This document shows positions 17,795 through 26,963 of a stretch of 64,000 bases of DNA, one piece after another. The DNA comes from Sulfolobales archaeon. GTDB taxonomy: Archaea > Thermoproteota > Thermoprotei_A > Sulfolobales > AG1. Below the pieces are notes generated by a model. It saw only the letters and a program-made list of their open reading frames with translations, was not told the origin of the DNA and ran no database searches. The DNA is taken from the NCBI GenBank assembly GCA_038881635.1, contig JAVZPJ010000005.1, positions 82,335 to 146,334 on the forward strand. Direction: 5' to 3'. Positions within the stretch are counted from its first letter, which is position 1. Every line of letters starts with the position of its first letter. The translations under genes were made by a program, and so were the position numbers.

Positions 17795-18634
17795 ATGCCT
17801 AGGAAGAGTGGAGGAGGGAGGTCTGCGTCTAGAGATAGATCTAAGAGTTCTAAGACTAAAGAGTCTAGGTCTGAGGAACATATTTCTAAGCAGACTTCTA
17901 CTATGAAGAAGAGAAAGTCTTTTGACCTGGATCAATGGATTTCCGAGAATAGAGAAGAACTTCTCACGAGACTTGGTATATCTCATCTTAATCTAGATCA
18001 GGATCTCACGAGCTTTATATTGAGAAGAGTCACAGAACTTCTCTGGAGTGATGAGAAGAAACCTGATATGGAGAGGCTTAGTAGCAGAATTAGAAGAAAT
18101 ATGGAGAGCCTTAGAAGTATTATAGCTCAAATGATAGTTGAAGGATCTAAAGAACTTTCACAGGATCAACTTGAGTACGTGATATCGGCAGGAGGATCTT
18201 GGATCTTGGGCTACGCGCCACAGCTTTATAGAAGGGCTAGAGATATGAAGAGAGATGACCTGATTCTCAGCCTCAGATATCAATGGATCAAGTGGTGGAC
18301 TTCTACAAGAGATCAAGAGATCCCACCAGAATGTCCTAGATGCGGTTTTAATTCTCTGATGCCAGATGGATCATGTATTATATGTGATTACACTCCTACC
18401 AACACTGAGATCCTCAAATACTATCACTTTGACAAGTATATCGAGAAACTCTATGAGAGAGGAGATCTAGAGAGTCTTAAGAAGATTCTCGAGAAAGGAT
18501 TCATAATAATATCCTCATCAGGAATTAAAATACCTGATCATGAGAAGTCTAGATATGATCTTGAGATCCACATACCTAGGATCTATAGAGAGAAGATAGC
18601 AGAACTTCTCAGAAGCTCTGGGAGAGCGGGGTAG
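17795..18634 (+). CDS. hypothetical protein with a zinc ribbon
   Basis: A 279-residue protein of unknown function. Residues 1-42 are Ser/Lys/Arg-rich and probably disordered. The middle is helical and Arg-rich, with many amphipathic stretches. A four-cysteine ribbon CPRCGFNSLMPDGSCIICDY lies near residues 187-206, spaced CxxC-10-CxxC. A nucleic-acid or ribosome-associated role would be plausible but is only inference. It starts at ATG 17795 with GAGGGTAAGAG upstream and is convergent with the Lrp regulator. Confidence 0.65.
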   Translation: MPRKSGGGRSASRDRSKSSKTKESRSEEHISKQTSTMKKRKSFDLDQWISENREELLTRLGISHLNLDQDLTSFILRRVTELLWSDEKKPDMERLSSRIRRNMESLRSIIAQMIVEGSKELSQDQLEYVISAGGSWILGYAPQLYRRARDMKRDDLILSLRYQWIKWWTSTRDQEIPPECPRCGFNSLMPDGSCIICDYTPTNTEILKYYHFDKYIEKLYERGDLESLKKILEKGFIIISSSGIKIPDHEKSRYDLEIHIPRIYREKIAELLRSSGRAG

Positions 18635-18650
18635 AAAAGCATCTAGATCT

Positions 18651-19130
18651 TTATCTTGTGAGTGAGACTTCATAACTCTCTTTAAATGTTCTCATTATGA
18701 TCATGGTATTCGTAGATACTACACCATCTATCTTTCCTATCTCGTCTAGAAGTTGCGCGAGATCTACATGATTCTTAGCTATGGCCATGACAACTACTGT
18801 AGGCTCTCCTGTCACATCATATATAGATACTATACGATCCTTAGCACTCAGTCTTTCAACCACCTCGCTAATCTTCTTAGGATCCATTTTCACGAATATC
18901 AGAGCTTTAACTTTAAAGTTAAGCTTCTCATAATCTATTATTGCAACAGTCTTCTTAATATAACCTCCGATCTTAAGTTTCTTAACTCTCATATATGCTG
19001 TCGAAGGACTTATATTCAGCATGTTTCCAAGTTCTGTGAATGTCACATCACTATCTTTCTGAAGAACCTCTAGAATCTTAAGATCTTTCTCATCTAACTC
19101 CTCCTTCTCTCCTCTCTCCCTTCTAGACAT
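18651..19130 (-). CDS. Lrp/AsnC family transcriptional regulator
   Basis: DNA-binding regulator of the feast/famine type. An N-terminal winged helix-turn-helix (residues about 15-70, DLKILEVLQKDSDVTFTELGNMLNISPSTAYMRVKKLKIGGYI) is followed by a RAM effector domain (about 75-150) with the family GEPTVVVMAIA segment. Effector and targets are unknown; the threonine catabolic genes 6 kb away are conceivable but untested. A TATA-like ATTAAAAAG lies upstream. Confidence 0.9.
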   Translation of the reverse strand: MSRRERGEKEELDEKDLKILEVLQKDSDVTFTELGNMLNISPSTAYMRVKKLKIGGYIKKTVAIIDYEKLNFKVKALIFVKMDPKKISEVVERLSAKDRIVSIYDVTGEPTVVVMAIAKNHVDLAQLLDEIGKIDGVVSTNTMIIMRTFKESYEVSLTR

Positions 19131-19199
19131 TTAAATCCTCCTGATTAGATATATTAAAAAGAGTTTATAAGGTGTTTTACAGCTCTCAGCTAAAATATT

Positions 19200-19955
19200 C
19201 TACACTCTAGGTGCGAGATAAAACACTATTTTTCCTCCTAGAGGTGTTTGCATTTCCATCTTAAGAGGCATTCCACTCCCCATATATACCTCCACGGATG
19301 ATGATACCTTGATAAGCTTAGCTATCGGAGAGAGATATGATGAATCGAAGTCTACGGAGATCTCCTCACTAACACTTACATCTAGTAGAGAGCCTGTCTC
19401 TCTAGAGAGTCTTATAGATCTCTTACCAGTGTCACTATCTCTCAACTCGAGCACATTCTGATCCAGTTTAAATGTTATATAGTTCGATATTGATGAGAGA
19501 TCTGCTATAGCTCCGCTAAGAGGATCTGGGAGGACTGAAGCCTTCCCAGGAAATTCTAACTCGATCTTAGGTATTTCTTCGAGAGAAATCTCTAGATTTC
19601 TAAACCTGAAGATCCTCCTAGGAATCCCTTCTATGACAAACTCTATATTCTCTTCATCACCTTTAATCGTGATCCTGTTAGTCCTCTTAACATCTTCCAT
19701 CGCCAGAGATAGATTTCTCGTTGATATACCAAGTGTAAGACTTCTAAAAGCACTGAACTCTAGAAAACCATCTTGAGAGAGTTGGAAGTCTATCATAGCA
19801 ACCTTAGCCGGATCCATGGCTACAACCTTCATAGAACCCTCCTGAGATATCTCGAATGCAACCTCTTCAGCTAGAGAACTTAGAACCTCTACTAGAGAGA
19901 GGAAGAGCTTGGTATCAGCCAGGGAAAGAGTCACAGCAGCTTCAGACCTCGACAT
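19200..19955 (-). CDS. pcn: DNA polymerase sliding clamp (PCNA)
   Basis: Ring-forming processivity clamp of replication. The 251-residue protein has the two-domain PCNA fold; visible signatures are SMKVVAMDPAKVAMIDFQL (about 41-59), the interdomain region IPKIELEFP, and the C-terminal PLGGKIVFYLAPRV. The TTG at 19970 keeps the frame open, but ATG 19955 has GGAGGG 8 nt upstream and gives the family start, so I use it. It is 46 nt after DNA ligase on the same strand; a TATA-like ATATAAAA precedes it inside that gap. Other PCNA paralogues may exist elsewhere, as is common in this phylum. Confidence 0.93.
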   Translation of the reverse strand: MSRSEAAVTLSLADTKLFLSLVEVLSSLAEEVAFEISQEGSMKVVAMDPAKVAMIDFQLSQDGFLEFSAFRSLTLGISTRNLSLAMEDVKRTNRITIKGDEENIEFVIEGIPRRIFRFRNLEISLEEIPKIELEFPGKASVLPDPLSGAIADLSSISNYITFKLDQNVLELRDSDTGKRSIRLSRETGSLLDVSVSEEISVDFDSSYLSPIAKLIKVSSSVEVYMGSGMPLKMEMQTPLGGKIVFYLAPRV

Positions 19956-20016
19956 TATAGAACCCTCCAACCCTCTAGTACTCTTTAGAAGAAAGGGTTT
20001 TATATGTGAGAACTCT

Positions 20017-21813
20017 CTATCTTCCCTGAGACTCTGAAGCTTCTACCTCGATCTTTCTTAATTGTCTTAGGTACATTTCTAGAAGTTCTTTCTCTGTAGT
20101 AGCATCCTCAGGATTCTTATCATCTCTCCATCTTACGAATCTTGGAAATCTAATAGATATACCAACTCCAGGTTTCACACTATTATAACAGCATCTGTGA
20201 AGTGGTGAGAGTGTTAGCTCTGCTCCTATGACCTCCATAACATATCTCGGAGTTGTCCAGACATCTGGTTCTATATCGGATTCTACTCTAGGATGCTTGC
20301 TCGGTATTCTAGAAGCTTCTATTCTCTTATTCACCTCAATAAGATCCTGATCTGTGAACCCTGTTCCTACCTTGCATACTGTTCTAAACACATCTTTCTC
20401 AGGATCATATGCTGCGAGTAGAACTGTTCCAATCTTACCTCCTCTCTTACCTCTTCCATAGAATCCTCCTACAAGTACTAGGTCTACGGTATCTATCATC
20501 TCACTCTTATAATCTCTCTTATACTTGATCCAAAGCCATCCCCTGGCACCTGCTTGATAGATTCCATTGATATTCTTAGCCACAATACCTTCATTACCAT
20601 CTTCAAGAGCTTTAAGAAAGAATCTCTCTAACTCCTCTGGATCTGATGTTTCTATGTATTCTGCTATTGAGAAAATACTTGATTGCTCTATGTGATCTAG
20701 AAGAATCTTTCTTCTCTCTATTAGAGGTTTCTCGAGAAGACTTACACCATCTATGTATAGAATATCGAAGAGTCTTACAGCTACAGGATACTCTTCTAAT
20801 GCCTTAGATATATCATGCTTTCTCTTTCTATGCATTAGCTCTTGGAATGGTCTGTGCTCTCCTGTGTCAGGATCTATAGCTATGATCTCTCCTTCTACTA
20901 TAGCCTCCTCAGCTTTAATGAATCTCCTGCTCATCTCAACAACATCAGGGTATTGATGAGTTATGTTCTCAAGTCTTCTCGAGAATATTATCACACTATC
21001 TTTTTTCTTATGTATCTGAGCTCTCTCTCCATCATATTTAAACTCTGCAATACATCTTCCTCCAGTCTTCTCTAGAATGTCTCTAGCATTATCAAGTCTC
21101 TCAGCAAGCATAGGTCTTATCGGGATCCCTATGGTAGGTGTTAGATTCTTGAGAGCTTCTAAACCTTTCTCAATAAGTATTCTCGCGATCTCACCTAGAT
21201 CTGCTCTCACATTATAAGCTCTCTCGATAATAGGCTTGGAAGCCTCACCACCTCCGAATGCTGTTGCAAGAGCTTCTATGATCGTGGCATCACCAACACC
21301 AAGTCTAAGCCTTCCCTCAACAAATCTAACAATATACTTACTCTCCTTAGGTGATGCCTGCTGTAGAAGTCCTGTTAAAACTCTTATCTTAAGATCTCTA
21401 GAACCTTCTCCAGTCATTCTAGCAATCTTTGTAAGAGTTGAATGAACTTCTGATACTGTGAGTTTTCTCTTCTCAGATATGAAGCTTGTGAGAGCTGTGT
21501 TAGAAGTCTTTCTACTCTTCAGAGTTTCAACTACCTTCCCATACTCACCTAGTCTCTTATATAGATTCTCAACCTCTCTCTCAGGAACACCTACGGCAAG
21601 ACTTATAACCTTAACCAGAAGCTTCTCACTTATGCCGATCTCAGGCTCTCCATACCAGCTGGGCCAAAGCTCTCCTTGTATGAAGTATATAACTTTATCA
21701 ATATCCTCCGGATCGCTCTTCTTAAGCATACTCGAAAGAATGCTCGTGAGAGTCATTCTGCTACTTGTAGTCTCAAGCTTCTCGAAATGTTCTGCTAATA
21801 TCTCGAATAGCAT
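20017..21813 (-). CDS. lig: ATP-dependent DNA ligase
   Basis: Seals nicks in replication and repair through a Lys-AMP intermediate. The N-terminal DNA-binding domain spans about residues 1-240. The nucleotidyltransferase motif I is EFKYDGERAQIH with the adenylated Lys; motif III RRLENITHQYPD, motif IV EGIVAKN and motif V/Va WLWIKYKRDY are all visible. The OB domain ends with VGISIRFPRFVRWRDDK (motif VI). The ATG at 21813 is preferred over GTG 21822, giving 598 aa. It is followed by PCNA, its usual partner. Confidence 0.95.
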   Translation of the reverse strand: MLFEILAEHFEKLETTSSRMTLTSILSSMLKKSDPEDIDKVIYFIQGELWPSWYGEPEIGISEKLLVKVISLAVGVPEREVENLYKRLGEYGKVVETLKSRKTSNTALTSFISEKRKLTVSEVHSTLTKIARMTGEGSRDLKIRVLTGLLQQASPKESKYIVRFVEGRLRLGVGDATIIEALATAFGGGEASKPIIERAYNVRADLGEIARILIEKGLEALKNLTPTIGIPIRPMLAERLDNARDILEKTGGRCIAEFKYDGERAQIHKKKDSVIIFSRRLENITHQYPDVVEMSRRFIKAEEAIVEGEIIAIDPDTGEHRPFQELMHRKRKHDISKALEEYPVAVRLFDILYIDGVSLLEKPLIERRKILLDHIEQSSIFSIAEYIETSDPEELERFFLKALEDGNEGIVAKNINGIYQAGARGWLWIKYKRDYKSEMIDTVDLVLVGGFYGRGKRGGKIGTVLLAAYDPEKDVFRTVCKVGTGFTDQDLIEVNKRIEASRIPSKHPRVESDIEPDVWTTPRYVMEVIGAELTLSPLHRCCYNSVKPGVGISIRFPRFVRWRDDKNPEDATTEKELLEMYLRQLRKIEVEASESQGR

Positions 21814-21964
21814 TAGATACACCCATATATTATTTTATTCTGTCACAGGTGAAATATAACAGGCTGAAACCATAGATCTTTCTATGAGAAATGCTGACAG
21901 AAAACTTTTTCTTCGAGAATACAGATATTATCCTCATACCTAAGTTTCATAGGAGAGCTTTGAT

Positions 21965-22480
21965 TTGCAGCTAAGATATCTTTCAAAAAGAGATATGAGA
22001 GAGCTGATGGCAACACTTAGAGAGAGGTATAATCTTAAGAGCGAGTATGAGAAGATAGCAGAGGTTACTCTAGATATCTATCCTCGGAAGAATAATGTAA
22101 AGATCTACATAGCTTATTCCGAGAGCAACGTAATTCCTTTAGTGCTAGAGATCGAGAATCTTCTGATACCCTCGATTCATTCTCTGAACCTTGGTATTCT
22201 AACTACTCATTATGCGAGAGTTGATTCAGGAGCTGTTCCAAGGATCTTAGGAGGTGCCGATGTGATGGCTCCCGGGATTATAGAGTGCAGTGATTTTAAT
22301 AAAGATGACGTGGTTGGTGTGAGAGAGCCTGAGAAGAATCTTCACATACTAGTTGGCATGGCTCTCATGAGTTGTAGTGAGATTAAGAATCTGAGAAAAG
22401 GTAAGGCTATTAAGAGTATTCATTATGCTGGAGATAAGATATGGATGAGTTTAATTGAGGTTCTTAGAAGACTTATGTAG
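21965..22480 (+). CDS. PUA domain protein (MCT-1-like)
   Basis: A 171-residue archaeal protein with a short N-terminal domain (LRYLSKRDMRELM) and a C-terminal PUA RNA-binding domain at about 85-165, recognised by VDSGAVPRILGGADVMAPGI and KGKAIKSIHYAGDKIW. It resembles MCT-1/DENR-type translation factors or RNA-modification accessory proteins. The start is TTG at 21965 with AGGAGAG upstream. Divergent from DNA ligase. Confidence 0.83.
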   Translation: MQLRYLSKRDMRELMATLRERYNLKSEYEKIAEVTLDIYPRKNNVKIYIAYSESNVIPLVLEIENLLIPSIHSLNLGILTTHYARVDSGAVPRILGGADVMAPGIIECSDFNKDDVVGVREPEKNLHILVGMALMSCSEIKNLRKGKAIKSIHYAGDKIWMSLIEVLRRLM

Positions 22481-22536
22481 AGCTTGTTTTCTATAAATAT
22501 GTTTTATCATGTTTAAGTAAGATCTTATAGGATAAT

Positions 22537-22548
22537 GCTTATATAAAG
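22537..22548 (+). promoter_or_regulatory. TATA box of the CoA transferase gene
   Basis: GCTTATATAAAG centred about 30 nt before the ATG at 22573. Transcription starting about 25 nt downstream would give a nearly leaderless mRNA. Confidence 0.6.
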
Positions 22549-22572
22549 CTGCTAAGGATATAGTTAATATGG

Positions 22573-24234
22573 ATGAACATGATTTATAAGAAGATTAGAG
22601 ATCCCGAAGAGGCTTTATGCTGTATTCCAGATGGATCTGTTGTAGCGGTTTCAGGTTTTAATCTTCTTACAACACCTGAATATCTTATATATGAACTCTA
22701 CAAGCAGTATAGGAAGACAGGACATCCAAGAGATCTATTCATGATCTTCGAAACACTCCCAGCAGTTCCTGGAAGAGCTTTCGATAAGATAGCTGAGATA
22801 ATGTACAAGGATAAGGATTTTGGATTTATAAGAGGAGTTCTCGCTCCATACCTAGGGTTCTCACCATGGCTTCAGAAGATAGTTGCAGAGAATCTTATTG
22901 AAGCATATGCATGGCCTATAGGTATTACAGCATATTGGTTTAGAGAGGTAGCCTCGGGAAGGCCGGGGCTTCTAACCAAGATTGGGCTTGGAACATTTCT
23001 AGATCCTAGAGATAGTATGGGTGCTTTAAATGAGATCTCTCTCGAGAGGAAGAGTTGTAAGGTTTCTATAGTGAGTATAGAGGGTGAGGAGTATCTATTC
23101 TACCAAGCTCCTAAACCGTATGTAGCTCTTATAAGAGGTTCTGTAGCTGATGAGATTGGAAATATATCTCTCTCTGATGAGGCTATCAAAGGATCTGTTC
23201 TCAACATAGCGCAGGCTACGAAAGCTTCACCTAGAAAAGGTATTGTAATAGCTCAGGTCAAGTGGATAACTAGACAAGGTCTTATAAATCCTAGAGAAGT
23301 TGACGTACCAGCTCCTCTAGTAGACCATGTTGTTGTAGCTCCTAGAGAGTATCACTGGCAGTCAGGCTCCTACGAATATGATCCCCGATTATGCTATAGA
23401 GTCATACCTCCTATAGATCTAAGAGAGATAGGTTCTTCAGAAATAGAGAGATTCTCAGAACATGAGCATATAATAGCTAGAAGAGCATTGATCGAGCTTG
23501 TGGAAACCGTGGCAAAACTTCAGAGACCTGTTCTAGTTAATCTAGGCATAGGAATCCCCGCATTAATATCATGGCTTGCAGCATACGAGGAGATATCAGA
23601 CTACATAATATCAGTCATAGAATCAGGAGTCTGGGGTGGCGTGGCTCTGAGCGGTCAAGATTTCGGAGCTGCAATATCACCATTCGCTCTGACTACGATG
23701 CCTGACATGTTCTCGAATTTTGAGGGAGGTATAATAGATGTTGCGGCACTGGGATTTCTAGAAGTTGATAGAGAAGGTAATGTGAATCCTTCAATGCTTC
23801 CCGGAAGATTATATGGTCCAGGAGGATTTCCAGTGATCGCCGGAGGATCTCCTAAGACTTTATTCACAGGAGGTTTCACAGCTGGTGATAGGAAGATATA
23901 CTATGATCCGAGAGATAGAAGACTTGTAATAGAGAAGGAGGGTAGCGTGATTAAATTTGTTGAAAGAGTTTATAAAGTATTCTTCAGCGGTAGATACGCT
24001 CTTAAATTCGGTCATGAGATCATGTACATAACTGAGAGAGCAGTGTTCAAGCTGACTCCGGAGGGTGTGTCTCTCGTAGAGGTAGCTCCAGGAGTAGATC
24101 TTGAGAAAGATATCTTATCTAAGATGAGATTCAAGCCGGTAATATCTAGAGAGCTTAGAGAGATGGATGAAAGAATATTCTTAAAAGGTAGGATGGGATT
24201 GAAAGAACAATTGATCCAAGCTCTTAAAAAATAG
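22573..24234 (+). CDS. acyl-CoA transferase (family I, fused alpha/beta subunits)
   Basis: Transfers CoA between acyl-CoA and a carboxylic acid, the acetate/propionate CoA-transferase type. The 553-residue chain joins the two subunit domains: an N-terminal half with VAVSGFNLLTTPEYLIYEL, and a C-terminal half with VNLGIGIPALI and the catalytic glutamate motif VIESGVWGG (Glu350). With acyl-CoA dehydrogenase and Kbl in the same window it fits amino-acid or fatty-acid catabolism. The substrate acid cannot be predicted. The start may be ATG 22573 or ATG 22579. Confidence 0.88.
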   Translation: MNMIYKKIRDPEEALCCIPDGSVVAVSGFNLLTTPEYLIYELYKQYRKTGHPRDLFMIFETLPAVPGRAFDKIAEIMYKDKDFGFIRGVLAPYLGFSPWLQKIVAENLIEAYAWPIGITAYWFREVASGRPGLLTKIGLGTFLDPRDSMGALNEISLERKSCKVSIVSIEGEEYLFYQAPKPYVALIRGSVADEIGNISLSDEAIKGSVLNIAQATKASPRKGIVIAQVKWITRQGLINPREVDVPAPLVDHVVVAPREYHWQSGSYEYDPRLCYRVIPPIDLREIGSSEIERFSEHEHIIARRALIELVETVAKLQRPVLVNLGIGIPALISWLAAYEEISDYIISVIESGVWGGVALSGQDFGAAISPFALTTMPDMFSNFEGGIIDVAALGFLEVDREGNVNPSMLPGRLYGPGGFPVIAGGSPKTLFTGGFTAGDRKIYYDPRDRRLVIEKEGSVIKFVERVYKVFFSGRYALKFGHEIMYITERAVFKLTPEGVSLVEVAPGVDLEKDILSKMRFKPVISRELREMDERIFLKGRMGLKEQLIQALKK

Positions 24235-24259
24235 GATCGTAAGTTAAAAAGGTATCAGG

Positions 24260-24712
24260 CTACTTACTCTTCACACATCTGATAATCTGTTGCATTGTTT
24301 TTAATAATGCTGCAAACTCTGGACTTCTAATGATTCTGAGCATCTCCAGAAGACCCATACCTTTCTCAGGATAGTTCTTGAACTCCTTATAACCTGTTTC
24401 AACGCATTTAGGCATACGCTCGGCAAACTCATAGAGCATAGCCTGATTCATGTTGCTGAGCATGTACATGAGCATCATAGCATTACCTACTAAACTTATC
24501 ACTTCTTTTCGAGATGTTGCATTGAAGATGAAATCACTATTCTCTTCAGCGGTTCTAGCTATATCGGTAAGCCCTAGTCTGTCTAGGCTTTCCACGAGTC
24601 TGATCAGATTCTCTATAGAATCGCTCTTCTCTATCAATAGCTCCAGAAGTCTTGCAAGTTTTTCAGCTTTCTCCTCTGGAATCCCTTCAATTCTCAGGCT
24701 AAGCTCTGCCAT
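24260..24712 (-). CDS. DUF1641 family protein
   Basis: A helical 150-residue DUF1641 protein with no known catalytic motif. The family is commonly encoded next to sulfide:quinone-reductase-like or formate-dehydrogenase flavoproteins, and here it directly follows such a flavoprotein. The TTG at 24730 would overlap the upstream gene; ATG 24712 with GAGGTG 6 nt upstream is the better start. It may be a small partner subunit, which is an inference from gene order only. Confidence 0.78.
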   Translation of the reverse strand: MAELSLRIEGIPEEKAEKLARLLELLIEKSDSIENLIRLVESLDRLGLTDIARTAEENSDFIFNATSRKEVISLVGNAMMLMYMLSNMNQAMLYEFAERMPKCVETGYKEFKNYPEKGMGLLEMLRIIRSPEFAALLKTMQQIIRCVKSK

Positions 24713-24722
24713 CCTGCCCACC

Positions 24723-25883
24723 TCATCCAAATAACTCTTTAAACCACATTCTCTCGAATGCTATCTTTAGAATCCTCATGATACTCATTCCTCCCAGCAT
24801 GTAGCAGTCTGGATAAGCTGATTTTCCATCTATATAGCTTCCGAAGTCACAGAATGCTCCTGCTCCTAGAAAGCCTAGATCCATTACACAAATTCCTGTT
24901 CTATTATACTCTAAACCCATATAAACACCTTTGATTTCGTTAACAAGTCTTGTGGCAACATAATCCGCTTGGAAGTGTGCGAAGACTCCCGCCATACCGA
25001 TCTTAAGTGTGGGAGCTATTATATCTCCTATGCCGTAGACCTCATCATACTTAGGATGTCTCAGACTTCTCTTATCCACACTCATGAATCCGCTCTCTTT
25101 ATCAATAAGATCTGGGTTGTCAGCAACAGGTTTTGCAGGCTCGTGTGGAGGTACTAGTATCGCTAGATCGTATTTAAGCTTCTCACCATTAGCACCTGTA
25201 ATAACCTTCCCCACAGGATCTACTTCCTCAACTCTCCACCTGCCTATAAACTGTATCTTATAGTCTTCCATGAACTTCTCAAATGAAGAGCTCATGAAAG
25301 GTCCGAAGGCTTCCATAGGCTTGCTCCAATCTGGGTGTAGTACTGTTATATCAGTCTTGTCAGAGAATCCTCTGATAGTAGCTAGGTATCTGATCATGAA
25401 TGCTATCTCGATAGGTGCTGGAGGACATCTATAGGGAGTTCTAGTAGGACCTATCACGACTTTCCCTCCTCTAAATTCTGATAAAGCAGATCTAAGTTTC
25501 AGAGCATCACTGAGCTCCCATGCGTGGTGAGCTCCGTCTAATCCCTTGATCTTCTCAGGTTTTAAAACTGCGCCGAGACTTACTACTAGATAGTCGTACT
25601 CGTACTTGCTCTTGTCTGTGGTAACAGTCCTATTACCTAAATCTATCGATCTGATCTCTTCATTAGAGTATCTAACTCCTCTTTTCTCAAGAAGTGTAAG
25701 AGGTTTTCGAATATGATCAGGCTCTCTATAGCCTGTAGCAATCCAGAGATATGAAGGTCTGAACTCGTGATACAGGTTCTTATCTAGTACCGTGATAGAA
25801 ACCTCACTCCCAAGTTTTTTCGCCAGTCGACTTGCAAGAACTGCTCCTCCAGCTCCTCCTCCTAGTATGAGGATCTTCTTCAA
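24723..25883 (-). CDS. sulfide:quinone oxidoreductase-like flavoprotein
   Basis: FAD-dependent oxidoreductase of the disulfide reductase fold. It has the N-terminal GGGAGGAVLASRLA dinucleotide site, YDYLVVSLGA and the late GIGDI segment. Cysteines are positioned as in sulfide:quinone reductases: YRCPPAPIEIA (about residue 149) and a C-terminal group ICVMDLG, GAFCDFG and PDCYMLGG. The C-terminus MWFKELFG could attach to the membrane. Electron transfer from sulfide to the quinone pool is the likely role; an NADH-type dehydrogenase function is the alternative. It is divergent from the aldo/keto reductase across an AT-rich gap. Confidence 0.82.
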   Translation of the reverse strand: MKKILILGGGAGGAVLASRLAKKLGSEVSITVLDKNLYHEFRPSYLWIATGYREPDHIRKPLTLLEKRGVRYSNEEIRSIDLGNRTVTTDKSKYEYDYLVVSLGAVLKPEKIKGLDGAHHAWELSDALKLRSALSEFRGGKVVIGPTRTPYRCPPAPIEIAFMIRYLATIRGFSDKTDITVLHPDWSKPMEAFGPFMSSSFEKFMEDYKIQFIGRWRVEEVDPVGKVITGANGEKLKYDLAILVPPHEPAKPVADNPDLIDKESGFMSVDKRSLRHPKYDEVYGIGDIIAPTLKIGMAGVFAHFQADYVATRLVNEIKGVYMGLEYNRTGICVMDLGFLGAGAFCDFGSYIDGKSAYPDCYMLGGMSIMRILKIAFERMWFKELFG

Positions 25884-26011
25884 AATCTCCCTCTGTAGTT
25901 GAATTCTTAGGAGTTTAATAAATTATATTTATATTTTTGATTTAAATTATCATTTAATTAAACAAATATATTTTTAAGCTCTCGTACTCAGATAATCTGG
26001 TGAGCTATCTC

Positions 26012-26959
26012 ATGGAATATAGAGAGCTTGGATGGACTGGAGAGAAGATATCTGTAGTAGGATTAGGTGCATGGCAGTTCAGCGATGCTTGGGGTGTTCT
26101 AGATTACGAGAATGCTAAGAAGATTATAGAAGCTTCATTCAGTTCAGGAGTTAATCTAATCGACACAGCAGCAGTCTATGGAAGAGGTAAGAGTGAGGAG
26201 TTCGTTGGAAGAGCTGTTAGAGAGCTTGGTATAAGAGACAAGGTTATAATAGCTACTAAGCTACCTGGAGAATTTATGAATGAATATGATGTATTCAAGG
26301 GCACTGAGAGATCTCTGGCAAGACTAGGTGTAGATGTTATAGATCTGATGCAAGTTCACTGGCCTCCTGCATGGCATAACTTCCCTACATGCGAGTATAT
26401 GAGAGCTCTTGAAAGACTTGTTAAACTAGGTAAGATAAGATATATAGGTCTAAGTGATTTTCCAGTTGAATTAATTGAGTCTGCTAGACAATGTCTCAGT
26501 TCTATTGATATAGTAAGTATTCAGATCAGATATAATCTTGCTGAGAGATATGCAGAGAAAGAGCATATACCGTATGCAGAGAGAGAAGGTTTGACCGTTC
26601 TTGCATGGAGTCCTCTTGCTAAGGGAGCTCTCTCAGGTAAGTATGATCCTAAGAATCCTCCTACATTCTCTGACGTGAGATCGGGTGAGGCTGTGTTCCA
26701 TCCTGAGAACCTGGCTAAGCTAGAGCCTTTGATCAATGCTGTGAGAGAGCTTTCTAAGAAGTATAATGCAACTCCTACACAGATCTCTTTGAGATGGCTG
26801 ATCCAGTACAGCCCTGTGGTAGTTCCGATCCCAGGTGCTAAATCACCTGATCAAGCTAGAGAGAATGCTGGTGCGGGAAGTTTCTCGCTATCATTCGAAG
26901 ATCTAGTGCTTCTAGACAGGATTAGTAGAGGTATAAGAATTAGCTATGTCACTTGGTAG
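26012..26959 (+). CDS. aldo/keto reductase
   Basis: NADPH-dependent carbonyl reductase with the TIM-barrel fold. The tetrad is visible: Asp and Tyr in LIDTAAVYG, Lys in IIATKLP and His in MQVHWPP. The cofactor-binding VVPIPGAKSPDQARENAGA lies near the end. The frame is open from GTG 26000, but ATG 26012 has GGTGAG 7 nt upstream and gives MEYRELGWTG, the usual beginning. The substrate is not predictable. Confidence 0.92.
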   Translation: MEYRELGWTGEKISVVGLGAWQFSDAWGVLDYENAKKIIEASFSSGVNLIDTAAVYGRGKSEEFVGRAVRELGIRDKVIIATKLPGEFMNEYDVFKGTERSLARLGVDVIDLMQVHWPPAWHNFPTCEYMRALERLVKLGKIRYIGLSDFPVELIESARQCLSSIDIVSIQIRYNLAERYAEKEHIPYAEREGLTVLAWSPLAKGALSGKYDPKNPPTFSDVRSGEAVFHPENLAKLEPLINAVRELSKKYNATPTQISLRWLIQYSPVVVPIPGAKSPDQARENAGAGSFSLSFEDLVLLDRISRGIRISYVTW

Positions 26960-26963
26960 AGTT

